From: CBDCNP01 sp965222425
GTDB taxonomy: Bacteria > Acidobacteriota > Vicinamibacteria > Marinacidobacterales > DATDRI01
Length of the DNA stretch: 64,000 bases
Assembly: GCA_965222425.1 (NCBI GenBank)
Contig: CBDCTW010000022.1
Coordinates: 186,001 to 250,000 of the forward strand
Direction: 5' to 3'
The translations under genes were made by a program, and so were the position numbers. The stretch's first letter is position 1. Each line of letters begins with the position of its first letter. The notes beneath the pieces are model-generated. The model was not told the origin of the DNA. It was given only the letters and a program-made list of their open reading frames with translations, and did not search any database. Below are positions 17,689 to 26,448 of the stretch, piece after piece.

Positions 17689-19104
17689 CTATTTCATTCG
17701 GCTCATTTTCTTCAGTTGCTTCAATTGACTACCGAAGCTTCCCTTGGAGCGGGCCATCATCTTGGCCATCTTTCGAGCCTCGGCGAACCGGCGTAACAAT
17801 CTATTTACATCCGAGACCGCGCAGCCGCTCCCCCGAGCGATTCTCCGTCGCCGGCTTCCGTTGAGGATCGAGGCGTTCGACCTCTCCCCGCAAGTCATGG
17901 AGTTCAGAATGGCCACGAAACGTCGGATCTCGGTGTCGTCGAATTCAGAAGGAACCTTCGACAGCTTGGCTTCCCTGTTGGGCCTGTTGGGCATGTTGGG
18001 CATGCCGGGCAGGAAACTCATGATCTCCGAGAGAGACCCCATTCGCCCGATCTGCTGGAGTTGAACGCGAAAATCCTCGAGCGAAAGCTCCTCGCGGCGA
18101 AGCTTGCGCACGAGCTGCTCTGCTTGGTCTTGCTCGACGACCTGTTCCGCTCGCTCGATCAGAGTAAGTACGTCCCCCATTCCCAAAATCCGCGAGGCCA
18201 TCCTATCGGGACGGAAAGGCTCCAGGGCATCCAGCTTCTCCCCGATCCCCACAAACTTGATAGAGCACCCGGTTGTGGCCGCAAGCGATAGCGCGGCGCC
18301 TCCTCTGGCGTCACCGTCCAGTTTCGTCAGAACGTGCCCGGTGAGTGGCACAACTTTGGAAAAGGCTTCGGCGCTGCGAACGGCGTCCTGTCCGGTCATC
18401 GAGTCGGCAACGAACAGCACCTCGACCGGAGTCGTGGCGTCGACGAGTTGTTTCAGTTCCTTCATCAACTCCGGATCGACGTGCATTCTTCCGGCGGTAT
18501 CCACGATCAGTACGTCGAAGCCCGCATCCCGCGCCTGGTTCTTGGCGGCCCTGGCTCGAGCAACGGGGTCCATGGTGTCGGGCTCGAAACATTTAAGTCC
18601 CGTCTGCCCGGCGAGAACGCGCAGTTGCTCGATGGCCGCCGGGCGCTTCACGTCGACCGAGACCACCGCCGGGTGCCTTCGCTCAGCGGCGAGCCACTTG
18701 CCGAGCTTGGCGGTGGTCGTCGTCTTGCCAGAGCCGGAAAGCCCCACCATCAGAATGACGGACGGCGATTCCCGGGCAAACTCTATTGGCTTTATCGGCT
18801 TCAACGGCTTTTCCGGATCGATCGGCGCCGACCCAACGGTTCCCGCGAGCAAACTCACCAATTCGTCCCGCATGATCTTGACAACTTGCTGCGACGCGGT
18901 GAGCGATGCCAAGACCTCTTGTCCCACTGCCCGTTCTCTCACGCGAGACGTAAAGTCTCGAGCCACACGGAAATGCACGTCGGCTTCTAGCAGAGCCATC
19001 CGAAGCTCCTTAAGCGCCGCGTCGACGTGGGCTTCCGTCAGACGCGCCTCGCCCCGGAGCTTCTTGATAATCCCTTGAAACTTCGATGAAATCTGCTCAA
19101 ACAT
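17689..19104 (-). CDS. ffh: Signal recognition particle GTPase Ffh (SRP54)
   Basis: The 471-residue protein binds SRP RNA and signal sequences and delivers nascent chains to FtsY. N domain: 1-100. G domain: P-loop GLSGSGKT at 121-128, VSVDVKRPAAIEQL, DTAGRMHVD, TKLDGDARGGAALS and GIGEKLDALEPF. The methionine-rich M domain fills the C-terminal third (MGSLSEIMSFLPGM, MAKMMARSKGSFGSQLKQLKKMSRMK split over its end). The M-domain linker shows a 9-base periodic repeat (GMPNMPNRPN). A promoter candidate lies upstream. No SRP RNA gene was recognised in the flanking sequence. Confidence 0.97.
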   Translation of the reverse strand: MFEQISSKFQGIIKKLRGEARLTEAHVDAALKELRMALLEADVHFRVARDFTSRVRERAVGQEVLASLTASQQVVKIMRDELVSLLAGTVGSAPIDPEKPLKPIKPIEFARESPSVILMVGLSGSGKTTTTAKLGKWLAAERRHPAVVSVDVKRPAAIEQLRVLAGQTGLKCFEPDTMDPVARARAAKNQARDAGFDVLIVDTAGRMHVDPELMKELKQLVDATTPVEVLFVADSMTGQDAVRSAEAFSKVVPLTGHVLTKLDGDARGGAALSLAATTGCSIKFVGIGEKLDALEPFRPDRMASRILGMGDVLTLIERAEQVVEQDQAEQLVRKLRREELSLEDFRVQLQQIGRMGSLSEIMSFLPGMPNMPNRPNREAKLSKVPSEFDDTEIRRFVAILNSMTCGERSNASILNGSRRRRIARGSGCAVSDVNRLLRRFAEARKMAKMMARSKGSFGSQLKQLKKMSRMK

Positions 19105-19159
19105 CTGAAATTACCTCAATCAAGAGGCGGATCTCCCCCTTTAAATGGTGCATCTATTA

Positions 19160-19188
19160 ATGTTAGAGGACCTGGGCAGTAAAGTCAA
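19160..19188 (-). promoter_or_regulatory. Sigma70-type promoter candidate for ffh
   Basis: On the minus strand TTGACT (19188-19183) and TAACAT (19165-19160) are separated by 17 bases and lie about 55 bases before the ffh start. It would start the ffh-rplS operon separately from the upstream riboflavin genes. Confidence 0.65.
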
Positions 19189-19377
19189 GAGCAATCGAAG
19201 TTGAGACCAAGCCTTCAACCGATTGAACGGGTGGCACTTAAGCAGACTGAACCTCAGAGGCGAGGCTACCAATTCACGCGATTGCCGCCACCTCGCTCCA
19301 GGGCCACTTATGCCCGCCGAAATTATGAGGATGCCATAACCGCCGCCTGGCGAGCTCCGGTTCTCGCCCCCTGTTTT

Positions 19378-19424
19378 GGCGCCCAGACTACGTTGGGTTC
19401 TCGCAACCAGGTGGGTTGGGCGCC
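19378..19424. repeat. Nested inverted repeat, possible structured RNA element
   Basis: Outer arms GGCGCCCA (19378-19385) and TGGGCGCC (19417-19424) pair perfectly. Inside, GGTT (19396-19399) pairs with AACC (19405-19408) around a short loop. The outer arm begins two bases past the stop of the cyclic-nucleotide-binding gene. No run of T follows on either strand, so it is not a typical intrinsic terminator; a transcript-end structure is possible. Confidence 0.45.
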
Positions 19425-19425
19425 C

Positions 19426-19887
19426 CTAAAAAACCCGGGAGATCGCGAACAGGGCCGAAAACTTCTCGTTCGTTTCACGCACTCTTTGAGAGAGTGTGTG
19501 GCAGAACGCCCACGGAAACCGCAAGGCGACGTCGGGACGGGTCTCCAGGTGACTTCTCAGAGCGGCGTTCCGCAGCTCCAGCAACTGCGCATCTTCTTGA
19601 GCAACCGCTCGCGCCGACCGCTGCTCTTCGTTGAAGAATGACATCTCACCTAGAAAACCGCCGGGTCCGATCACGGTGAGTGCCTCCTCCCCCATATGCG
19701 GATAGATTTTGCTAATTCTCACTGCGCCGGTGTAGACGATGTAGAATCGATCTCCCTTAGCCCCCTCCTCGAAAATGACGGCGCCCTTCTTATAGTCTTT
19801 CACCATCCCGAGCATGAGGATCTCGGCTAGCTGGTCGTTATCCAGCCCCTGGAACAGGCGCACATCCTTCAAGAACTCGGCATTCAC
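19426..19887 (-). CDS. Cyclic-nucleotide-binding (Crp-type) domain protein
   Basis: The 153-residue protein is one cNMP-binding beta-roll (FLKDVRLFQGLDNDQLAEIL, GAVIFEEGAKGDRFYIVYTG, GPGGFLGEMSFFNEEQRSAR) followed by a helix. The phosphate-binding cassette reads FLGEMSFFNEEQRSARAVA, close to the consensus with the Arg retained. There is no DNA-binding domain, so it is a sensor or adaptor rather than a Crp regulator. It lies 13 bases after ribBA. The ligand cannot be told from sequence. Confidence 0.85.
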   Translation of the reverse strand: MNAEFLKDVRLFQGLDNDQLAEILMLGMVKDYKKGAVIFEEGAKGDRFYIVYTGAVRISKIYPHMGEEALTVIGPGGFLGEMSFFNEEQRSARAVAQEDAQLLELRNAALRSHLETRPDVALRFPWAFCHTLSQRVRETNEKFSALFAISRVF

Positions 19888-19900
19888 GGGAAGCTGCCCT

Positions 19901-21133
19901 TTAGATCTTTTTCAACAGGTGCCCGAGCTTCTCCTTTTTTGTCTTCAAGTAAGTAGCGGAGTTCTCGGTGGCGGGTATCTCGATCGGTACGCGCGCGACG
20001 ATCCGAAGGCCATAAGCCTCTAAAGCAATGAATTTACGAGGATTGTTGGTGAGCAGACGAATATCCCGTACCCCGATTTCCGCTAGGATCTGCGCACCAA
20101 TTCCATACTCGCGCTGATCCGGTTTGAATCCTAGCCGCTCATTTGCGGTCACGGTATCCATTCCCTGATCCTGCAACGCGTAGGCGCGGATCTTATTAAC
20201 CAGGCCAATGCTCCTTCCTTCCTGATGGAGGTAGAGCAACACCCCCTTACCTTCTTCTCCAATTCGCTTGAGCGCAGAATCGAGCTGCGGGCCGCAGTCA
20301 CACCGCACCGAGTGAAACACTTCGCCGGTAATGCACTGAGAATGTACACGAACCAATACCGTTTCTCCTGGCTTGATATCACCCAAGACCAGGGCGAGGT
20401 GGGCTGTCCCATCGGTAAGGGACTCGAAGGCCACAATGCGGAAATCCCCGAACGGAGTCGGTAGCTTGGCCTCCGCCACCTTCTTGACGAGGCACTCGGT
20501 ACTCAGACGATAGCGGATCAGATCGGCCACGGTGATGATCTTCAGCCCGTGCTCGCTGGCGAACTTCGCCAAATCGGGCACGCGGGCCATGCTGCCGTCT
20601 TCGTTCATCACTTCGCAGATCACCCCCGCCGGGTGGAGCCCCGCGATCCGAGCCAGATCGACCGCCGCCTCCGTTTGGCCTGCCCGCACAAGCACGCCAC
20701 CCGGGCGGGCACGGAGCGGAAACATATGTCCCGGTCGCGCCAAATCGCTAGGACGAGTTTGCGGATCGATGGCCACCAACACAGTGCGGGCTCGATCGGC
20801 CGACGAAATACCTGTGCTCACCCCCTTCTTGGCCTCGATGGAAACGCAAAAAGCCGTGCCATGCACCGAGGAGTTATCGGTCACCATTAGCGGCACTTGG
20901 AGCTCGTCCAGCCGCTCCTCGGTCATTGGCATGCAGATGAGCCCGCGGCCGTGACGGGCCATGAAATTGATGGCCTCGGACGTGATCTTCTCCGCGGCGA
21001 TCGTGAGATCGCCTTCGTTCTCACGGTTTTCGTCGTCGACGACGATGATGATCTTCCCGGAACGCATGTCTTCCAGGGCGGCCCCCACCGTGGAGAAGGT
21101 TGAATTCTCTTCTGAGTCTAGTCTTGTCTCCAT
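19901..21133 (-). CDS. ribBA: Bifunctional DHBP synthase / GTP cyclohydrolase II
   Basis: The 410-residue fusion makes both riboflavin precursors. The N-terminal RibB half (about 15-215) shows VVDDENRENEGDLTIAAE, HGRGLICMPM and RPGHMFPLRARPGGVLVRAG, and would convert ribulose 5-phosphate to DHBP. The C-terminal RibA half shows the zinc-binding CITGEVFHSVRCDCGPQL, YLHQEGRSIGL and LLTNNPRK, and would open GTP. ATG 21133 was chosen because it overlaps the end of ribE by 16 bases and follows AGGACTC; the frame is open 50 codons upstream. The gene continues the ribD-ribE-ribBA set. Confidence 0.96.
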   Translation of the reverse strand: METRLDSEENSTFSTVGAALEDMRSGKIIIVVDDENRENEGDLTIAAEKITSEAINFMARHGRGLICMPMTEERLDELQVPLMVTDNSSVHGTAFCVSIEAKKGVSTGISSADRARTVLVAIDPQTRPSDLARPGHMFPLRARPGGVLVRAGQTEAAVDLARIAGLHPAGVICEVMNEDGSMARVPDLAKFASEHGLKIITVADLIRYRLSTECLVKKVAEAKLPTPFGDFRIVAFESLTDGTAHLALVLGDIKPGETVLVRVHSQCITGEVFHSVRCDCGPQLDSALKRIGEEGKGVLLYLHQEGRSIGLVNKIRAYALQDQGMDTVTANERLGFKPDQREYGIGAQILAEIGVRDIRLLTNNPRKFIALEAYGLRIVARVPIEIPATENSATYLKTKKEKLGHLLKKI

Positions 21134-21729
21134 GAGTCCTGCCTGAGCTGCGCCAGCCGTACCAAATACCTGGCCAGTATATCGTATTCCAGGTTCACGC
21201 CATCTCCCCGCACCCGCTCCCCGAGTGTCGTGACCCGGAGCGTATGAGGAATGAGCATGACTTCGAACCACGCCGCTCCGCAAGCCGTCACCGTCAGGCT
21301 TACGCCGTCGACGGCGATCGAACCCTTCTCGACGATGTAGCGGTTGGACTCCTGCGGGTGCTTCAAGCGCACCACCCGATCGGACCCGCGCTCCGAAACG
21401 GAAACGACGTTGCCCTTCCCATCCACGTGGCCCTGAACAAAATGGCCGTCCAATCTGCCATCCGCTCGAAGGGGCAGCTCGAGATTAACCCGGCCGTCGG
21501 TCGCCAGGCCGCCCAGCGTTGTGCGATCCAACGTCTCGTTGGAGACATCAACCGTGAAGCGAGGCCCCGCAAGTTCGGTCACCGTCAGGCAAACGCCCGA
21601 GACGGCAATGCTGGCACCGATGCGAAGCTCGCCTGGAACGACGCTGGCTTCGAGAACCAGGCTGAGGTGCCCCTCCTGCTCGACTCGCTCGACGATACGG
21701 CCGAGGTCTTCGATAATGCCGGTGAACAT
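21118..21729 (-). CDS. ribE: Riboflavin synthase alpha subunit
   Basis: The 203-residue protein begins MFTGIIEDLGRIVERVEQEG and has two lumazine-binding repeats (ASIAVSGVCLTVTEL and GSIAVDGVSLTVTACG), the mark of the trimeric enzyme that dismutates 6,7-dimethyl-8-ribityllumazine to riboflavin. The motif DGHFVQGHVDGKGNV is also present. It lies nine bases after ribD. No ribH (lumazine synthase) gene is in this window. Confidence 0.96.
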   Translation of the reverse strand: MFTGIIEDLGRIVERVEQEGHLSLVLEASVVPGELRIGASIAVSGVCLTVTELAGPRFTVDVSNETLDRTTLGGLATDGRVNLELPLRADGRLDGHFVQGHVDGKGNVVSVSERGSDRVVRLKHPQESNRYIVEKGSIAVDGVSLTVTACGAAWFEVMLIPHTLRVTTLGERVRGDGVNLEYDILARYLVRLAQLRQDSWRQD

Positions 21730-21738
21730 CGCTCGCCC

Positions 21739-22851
21739 CTAAGCCCGCACGTCTGCTTCCACGACGATCTCCGAACCCACTCGGTAGGAGACCAAGCGGT
21801 TCAATCGCGTCCCATCGACGATGCGCCGCGGTCCTTCCCCGCCTACCAACGATAGCGCCTCCCTTCCACCGATGATGCGCGGTGCGAGATACAGTACCAA
21901 TTGATCTGCCAACCCTTGCTCGAGAAAGGAAGCGTGGACCTCACCACCACCTTCGACCAATAGGCGCGTCACTTCTCTTTTTGCCAAACGCCGTAGCGCA
22001 CTCCGGAGGTCGAGCCTCCCGCGGCGTAGCGGCAAACGTTCTACGGTCACACCCAATTTTTCGAGACGTCGCGCCCGAGCCGGGGAGGCCTTGGGGCCTG
22101 AGAAAACGAGAATCAGTCCTTCACCCAACGTAGAGAGCAACCGCGCGCAGGGAGCCAAGCGCAAAGAGCTGTCCAGTACGACCCGCAAGAACGACCCCTT
22201 CCGCTGGTTGCGAGGACGCACGGTGAGCCGCGGATCATCGGCAATAACTGTACCGATGCCAACCATGATGGCGTCGTGTTCACGGCGGAGAAGGCGAGCG
22301 TGTTGGCGGGCCTCGGCCGATGTGATCCACATCGAGTCGCCGGTTCGGGTCGCAATACGACCATCCAGGCTGGCGGCGCCTTTCAAAGTCACCAAAGGGG
22401 AACCCTCTTTAACGTACTTCGTGAAGGCCCGGTTGAGCCGAGTCGCCTCCGCTCTCATTAGGCCAACTTCCACGGCCAAACCGTTTCGCCGAAGCCAGCG
22501 AAACCCTCCGCCATTCACGCGAGGATCCGGATCCCGGATGGAAGCGACCACCTTCTTCACGCCCGCCCATTCGATCTCCTGCACACAGGGTGGGGTGCGG
22601 CCGGTGTGACAGCAAGGCTCCAGGTTCGTATAGAGCGTCGCGCCGCGTGCCGCCCTGCCGGCCTGACGAAGCGCTATTACTTCGGCGTGCGGCTCACCGG
22701 CCCGACGATGAAAGCCTTGCCCTACGACTTTGTTGCCCTTTGCGACGACGGCTCCCACCATCGGGTTGGGGCTGGTACATCCGCGTCCCATCGAAGCGAG
22801 AGCCAACACCCGCTTCATCATTCTCCGTTCAGTTTCTACTTCCCGACCCAT
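21739..22851 (-). CDS. ribD: Bifunctional pyrimidine deaminase/reductase
   Basis: The N-terminal deaminase shows the zinc site HAEVIAL and PCCHTGRTPPC (LYTNLEPCCH). The C-terminal RibD reductase domain has KGAASLDGRIATRTGDSMWI and LLVEGGGEVHASFLEQGLAD. Together they carry out the second and third steps after GTP opening. ATG 22851 (MGREVETERRMMKRVL) fits the family and overlaps the end of ftsY by a small margin upstream; the frame is open 17 more codons. About 370 residues is normal. Confidence 0.95.
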   Translation of the reverse strand: MGREVETERRMMKRVLALASMGRGCTSPNPMVGAVVAKGNKVVGQGFHRRAGEPHAEVIALRQAGRAARGATLYTNLEPCCHTGRTPPCVQEIEWAGVKKVVASIRDPDPRVNGGGFRWLRRNGLAVEVGLMRAEATRLNRAFTKYVKEGSPLVTLKGAASLDGRIATRTGDSMWITSAEARQHARLLRREHDAIMVGIGTVIADDPRLTVRPRNQRKGSFLRVVLDSSLRLAPCARLLSTLGEGLILVFSGPKASPARARRLEKLGVTVERLPLRRGRLDLRSALRRLAKREVTRLLVEGGGEVHASFLEQGLADQLVLYLAPRIIGGREALSLVGGEGPRRIVDGTRLNRLVSYRVGSEIVVEADVRA

Positions 22852-22867
22852 CGTCGAACAGCTCCGT

Positions 22868-23785
22868 TCAACTACTGATCTCTTCTCCCACGAGCGCGTC
22901 AACGAACTGCTCCGCTGAAAAGTCCATCAAATCGTCTTCTCCCTCACCGACCCCGCCGTAGACAACCGGAAGACCGAGCTCACGCGCTACCGCAACCACG
23001 ATCCCGCCCCTGGCGGTGCCGTCCAACTTGGTTAGGACAATACCATCGACTCCGAGCGACTCGCTGAAACGCTGCGCCTGCACCAGCCCGTTGCCACCAA
23101 CGGTCGCGTCCATGACCAGCAACGTTTGATGCGGGGCTTCTGGAATCAGACGCCCCGCCACTCTCTTCACCTTGGCAAGCTCATCCATCAACGGTTTCTT
23201 GGTATGCAGCCTGCCTGCCGTATCGACGAACACGTCGTCCACGCGGCGGGCGACGGCCGCCTGAAGTCCCTCGTGCACGACGGCGGCGGGATCCGTCCCC
23301 TCTTCTCCTCGAATCAGAGCGACTCCCAGCCGATTGGCCCACGTTTCGAGCTGCCCCAATGCAGCAGCGCGAAACGTATCGGCCGCGACGATGAGCGATT
23401 TACGGCCGGCGCGTGCCGCACGATGAGCCAGCCTGGCAACGGTCGTGGTTTTCCCGACGCCGTTGACTCCCACGACTAATACCACATTGGGAGGAACGGC
23501 GGCAGTCCGCAAACCGTCGCGGCTGGTGTGACGCAGGATAGCCAGTAACTCGTTGCTCAGAACCGCGCGGATATCTTCGTCGGGCCGGCGTCTCCAGGTG
23601 CTCCGAAGCGCCTCCACGAGCTCGACGGTCGCAGCTACGCCGACGTCCGCCGCAACAAGCGCTTCCTCGATTTGGTCCCAGTCAGGCTCGTCTCCCGCGG
23701 TCGCAAGCCCCAATCCGCTTGCCAGGGTCCCTCGGGTCCGTGCTAGCCCTTCCTTGAGACGTTCGAAGACACGCACCGGAGCCAC
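22868..23785 (-). CDS. ftsY: Signal recognition particle receptor FtsY
   Basis: The 305-residue GTPase is the membrane-side partner of Ffh. It shows the P-loop GVNGVGKTTT (106-115), DTFRAAALGQLETWANRLGV, DTAGRLHTKKPLMDEL, TKLDGTARGGI and GGVGEGEDDLMDFSAEQFV. The long acidic A domain of proteobacterial FtsY is absent, as in many phyla. The start GTG 23785 is the only ordinary one after the stop of the TPR gene; in-frame upstream codons (VEPAEPTKKAR) contain a 9-base repeat and could be translated from a rare start. Confidence 0.95.
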   Translation of the reverse strand: MAPVRVFERLKEGLARTRGTLASGLGLATAGDEPDWDQIEEALVAADVGVAATVELVEALRSTWRRRPDEDIRAVLSNELLAILRHTSRDGLRTAAVPPNVVLVVGVNGVGKTTTVARLAHRAARAGRKSLIVAADTFRAAALGQLETWANRLGVALIRGEEGTDPAAVVHEGLQAAVARRVDDVFVDTAGRLHTKKPLMDELAKVKRVAGRLIPEAPHQTLLVMDATVGGNGLVQAQRFSESLGVDGIVLTKLDGTARGGIVVAVARELGLPVVYGGVGEGEDDLMDFSAEQFVDALVGEEISS

Positions 23786-23839
23786 TCTTGCTTTCTTGGT
23801 AGGCTCGGCAGGCTCGACGGGTAAAGTGAATGCCTGACC

Positions 23840-24601
23840 TCAGGTGCCGGTCTTCAAAGCGTCGAGTCTCTCGAGACTGATCTTGCCCAAAGTAGAAAAG
23901 CGCGCCGCCTCCACCACGCGGCGGTAGTACGCGCGGGCTTCCGCAACGTCCCCCCTCTTGTCGTGGATGCGCGCCGATTCGTAAAGACTCGGAACGTCCG
24001 ATGGATCGTTCTCCAGAGCTTTGTCAAACTGTTCCAAAGCCAGCTCGGGTTCCCCCAGCGCGACATGGATTTCGCCGAGGCCGCGATACCCCATCGCAAA
24101 CCTGGGCTTCCTCTCAACCGAGCGACGATAGTACATCATGGCCAGCTCGTAGCTCTTTTCGCGGAAGTACAACGAGCCCATGTTGTAGAGAGCTTTCTCC
24201 GACGTCGGATAGGTCGGATCACGGATCACGGTAGTGAATTCCGCGAACGCCCTTTCTTTGTTTCCCATCTCCGAGTAGAGCACACCCAAATTGTTGTGCA
24301 CGTCGGTCAGATCTGTATTGAGCTTGATAGCGGTCTGAAACGCTTTTTCCGCCGCCTTTAAATCTCCAACCGCGGTCATAGCCAAGCCCATGGCATTGAA
24401 GACCCAAGGGTTCTCCTTATCGAGCTTGAGGGAGGCCCGGTACTGTTCGATCGCCTCGTCCAGGCGACCTTCCTGATGCAGGTACTTGGCCTGATTGAAG
24501 ATCGTAAGCGCTTCGCTGATCTTCGCGTCGTTCTGTACCGCCCCCATCAACAGCAGGGTCAACGAAGCAATCAAGACTCGGTGATGGGATCCAAGAGTCA
24601 T
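23840..24601 (-). CDS. Exported TPR protein
   Basis: The 253-residue protein starts at ATG 24601, six bases after GGAGGGAG. It has a signal peptide (VLIASLTLLLMGAVQ) and at least five TPR units from about 35 to 240 (ALTIFNQAKYLHQEGRLDEA, AEKAFQTAIKLNTDLTDVHN, ALEQFDKALENDPSDVPSLY). It probably acts as a protein-binding scaffold in the periplasm. It lies upstream of ftsY in the same direction. No specific partner can be named. Confidence 0.8.
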   Translation of the reverse strand: MTLGSHHRVLIASLTLLLMGAVQNDAKISEALTIFNQAKYLHQEGRLDEAIEQYRASLKLDKENPWVFNAMGLAMTAVGDLKAAEKAFQTAIKLNTDLTDVHNNLGVLYSEMGNKERAFAEFTTVIRDPTYPTSEKALYNMGSLYFREKSYELAMMYYRRSVERKPRFAMGYRGLGEIHVALGEPELALEQFDKALENDPSDVPSLYESARIHDKRGDVAEARAYYRRVVEAARFSTLGKISLERLDALKTGT

Positions 24602-24832
24602 GAATCTCCCTCCTTCAGTTGCGCCCCGGGCGAGGGGAGCGTCCGAGTTCGCCAAGGCTTCGTCGGGACCTCGCCGAAGCCCGAAGGGCGGAGGCGGGAG
24701 CCCGGGCCGAGTAGGCCGTCAGGCCGCGCAGAGCCCTCAGCTGGCCAAGCAGCCGCTTGTCGGCGAAGGGACGGCCGTGGGGGTGGCGCCCCGCGGCACT
24801 GATGCAGGTCCACTGAATTCTTCTCCACCCTG

Positions 24833-25087
24833 CTAGTGTCTCGAGCGGTTCAATGGCCCCGGCCCGGAAGCGACCACCGCCACACCGTTTACGTGAGTTC
24901 CGTTCTTGCTCTTGAGATCGACCAATCGACACTGGTCACCGTCGACGATCACCTTGGCGTGATGGCGCGAGACACCGAAATCCTTGATCACGATGTCGCA
25001 GTCAGGCGAACGGCCCAGAACCACGCCTCCCAAATCGATGGGAACCGCACGCTCGCTACCTTCTTCTAGGTATGTCAGCTCGAACAT
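24833..25087 (-). CDS. Short FHA-domain protein, apparently truncated
   Basis: The 84-residue frame contains the core of a forkhead-associated domain: GVVLGRSPDCDIVI, VSRHHAKVIVDG and LKSKNGTHVNG, with the phosphothreonine-binding Arg, Ser and His. The last strands of the fold after the NGTHVNG turn are missing; the frame ends in a low-complexity tail (VASGPGPLNRSRH). Neither alternative frame clearly restores the domain, so a truncation rather than a simple frameshift is likely. FHA domains read Ser/Thr phosphorylation, which would suit the kinase/phosphatase cluster. The 231 bases downstream are GC-rich and hold no recognisable gene. Confidence 0.65.
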   Translation of the reverse strand: MFELTYLEEGSERAVPIDLGGVVLGRSPDCDIVIKDFGVSRHHAKVIVDGDQCRLVDLKSKNGTHVNGVAVVASGPGPLNRSRH

Positions 25088-25171
25088 CAGGAGTGGACTG
25101 CACCCGCCCCGGCACCCTCATGCCGTTTGGGAACAACGCCTTTTATTATACCAACTTTGGCCGGCGCGCTT

Positions 25172-25780
25172 CTATTTCGTCCACGTCGTCAACCTTGGCA
25201 GGCGGGGCTCGCCTCCACGGCGGAGCCGCGAGACGTTCCCCCGGTGGCGGGCCACGATGAGCACTCCGACGAACGCGCCGACGAACGTTTCCACCGGAGG
25301 CTCTCCCCACACCAGCGACAAAGGGGCGACCGATACGGCCGCCGTCATCGATGCTAGCGAGACGAAGCGATATGCGCCAAGGACGGCGACGAATAGCACC
25401 ATCGCGACCAGGACCGGCTGGAGGGTCAGAACCAGAAAGGCCCCGAGAGCCGTGGCAACCCCCTTGCCTCCTCGGAAACTATAGAAGACCGGGAAGAGGT
25501 GGCCCAAAACGACCACCACCGCAGCCGCTGCAGGGAGGGTGCTGCCAGCCGGAGAGAGAGCGCGCGCCAAGAGCACCGCCGCTGCCCCCTTCGCCGCGTC
25601 GAGCAAGAGAGCCGCCGCCCCTGCACCCTTCCCCGTCACTCGCATGACGTTGGTAGCTCCGGGGTTGCCACTGGCCGAATCGCGGGGAACCATCCCCTTT
25701 ACGACGCGCGAAACGATGACCCCAAAGAGAACCGACCCCAGCAAGTAAAAGACAATGAGGACGAGGCTGTTCGTGATCAC
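25172..25780 (-). CDS. plsY: Glycerol-3-phosphate acyltransferase PlsY
   Basis: The 202-residue polytopic membrane enzyme transfers the acyl group from acyl phosphate to glycerol 3-phosphate, the first step of phospholipid synthesis. The three family motifs are visible: GSVLFG near the start, SGNPGATNVMR at about 38-48, and GHLFPVFYSFRGGKGVATAL in the middle. Five or six hydrophobic helices are evident. The C-terminal tail (RGGEPRLPRLTTWTK) is basic with a short 9-base repeat. It is clustered with pgpA, another phospholipid gene. Confidence 0.95.
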   Translation of the reverse strand: MITNSLVLIVFYLLGSVLFGVIVSRVVKGMVPRDSASGNPGATNVMRVTGKGAGAAALLLDAAKGAAAVLLARALSPAGSTLPAAAAVVVVLGHLFPVFYSFRGGKGVATALGAFLVLTLQPVLVAMVLFVAVLGAYRFVSLASMTAAVSVAPLSLVWGEPPVETFVGAFVGVLIVARHRGNVSRLRRGGEPRLPRLTTWTK

Positions 25781-25818
25781 TTATCGCTTTTGCCCATCGT
25801 CGATGGGCTTCCTTTAAT

Positions 25819-25860
25819 CCCTCTCTCTCTGGGAGAGGGCCTGGGTGAGGGTCATGGGGG
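25819..25860. repeat. REP-like palindromic element
   Basis: The intergenic sequence between thpR and plsY carries CCCTCTCTCTCTGGGAGAGG followed by TGAGGG-type sequence. It is the same type as the elements at 32510-32553 and 49579-49606. Such CCCTCTCCC/GGGAGAGGG hairpins with a TGAGGGT flank are a common interspersed intergenic repeat in bacteria. Confidence 0.6.
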
Positions 25861-26424
25861 TCACTCGCCTTTCTTTGCCAGAGGGAATCGCGCCATGGCG
25901 TCGTAAACTGCCCCGCTCGGCTTCAAGGTGCTGCGAAACAAAACCACGTCCTCGACCCGAACAACTCCGAGAACCCTGTCCTCGAACCCCGATCGGACTA
26001 GACCGAGCTCCTTCTCCGGTTTCCGGAACCGCGCGAAAGTAAGGTGTGGCTTGAACCGTCTCTCCTCGGGAGAGAACCCATGCTTCCTCGCGACTCCCTC
26101 GATCTGTTCGAACAACCCGTGGATATCCTGAGGAGGATCGGTGACCGTTACACAAAGGACTCTAGGACGCCGAGGACTTGGCAAAACGGCGAGCCCTCTA
26201 AATTGGAGGCGGAACGAAGCAAACCGCGCCACCGTCGCCTCGAGCTCGAGACACATTTCCCTCAGACGCTGCTCATCGGCGTCTCCTAGGAAGCGAAGTG
26301 TCAGATGGAGATTTTCGGCAGGGATCCAACGGACGCCCTTGATGGATTTCCGAAGCTCCGATACGAGCAGCCGTACCGCGTCACGAACCTCCTCTGAAAT
26401 TTCGACCGCGATGAAGGCACGCAT
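25861..26424 (-). CDS. thpR: RNA 2',3'-cyclic phosphodiesterase (2H family)
   Basis: The 187-residue protein has the two H-x-T-x motifs of the 2H/LigT fold: HLTLRFLGD at about 42-50 and HLTFARF at about 127-133. These histidines hydrolyse 2',3'-cyclic phosphate ends of RNA, and the family was first described as a 2'-5' RNA ligase. Start MRAFIAVEISEEV is typical. It sits between cinA and plsY. Its physiological role is poorly defined in general. Confidence 0.93.
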   Translation of the reverse strand: MRAFIAVEISEEVRDAVRLLVSELRKSIKGVRWIPAENLHLTLRFLGDADEQRLREMCLELEATVARFASFRLQFRGLAVLPSPRRPRVLCVTVTDPPQDIHGLFEQIEGVARKHGFSPEERRFKPHLTFARFRKPEKELGLVRSGFEDRVLGVVRVEDVVLFRSTLKPSGAVYDAMARFPLAKKGE

Positions 26425-26448
26425 CGATCCAGACCGTCAAGATCAGAG

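Larger units (their letters stand above)
19105..19425. other. Intergenic stretch between the cyclic-nucleotide-binding gene and ffh
   Basis: These 321 bases hold no convincing gene. They contain a promoter candidate for ffh (19160-19188) and a long inverted repeat next to the cyclic-nucleotide-binding gene (19378-19424). The middle (about 19200-19370) shows nothing I recognise; in particular the SRP RNA core motif is not seen. Confidence 0.6.

Noticed and set aside
19200..19377. Possible SRP RNA gene beside ffh
   Set aside because: The conserved GGAAG/AGCAG core of bacterial SRP RNA is not present.
24615..24932. Minus-strand frame overlapping the FHA gene
   Set aside because: Composition is Arg/Ala-rich and it does not complete the FHA fold; probably non-coding GC-rich DNA.
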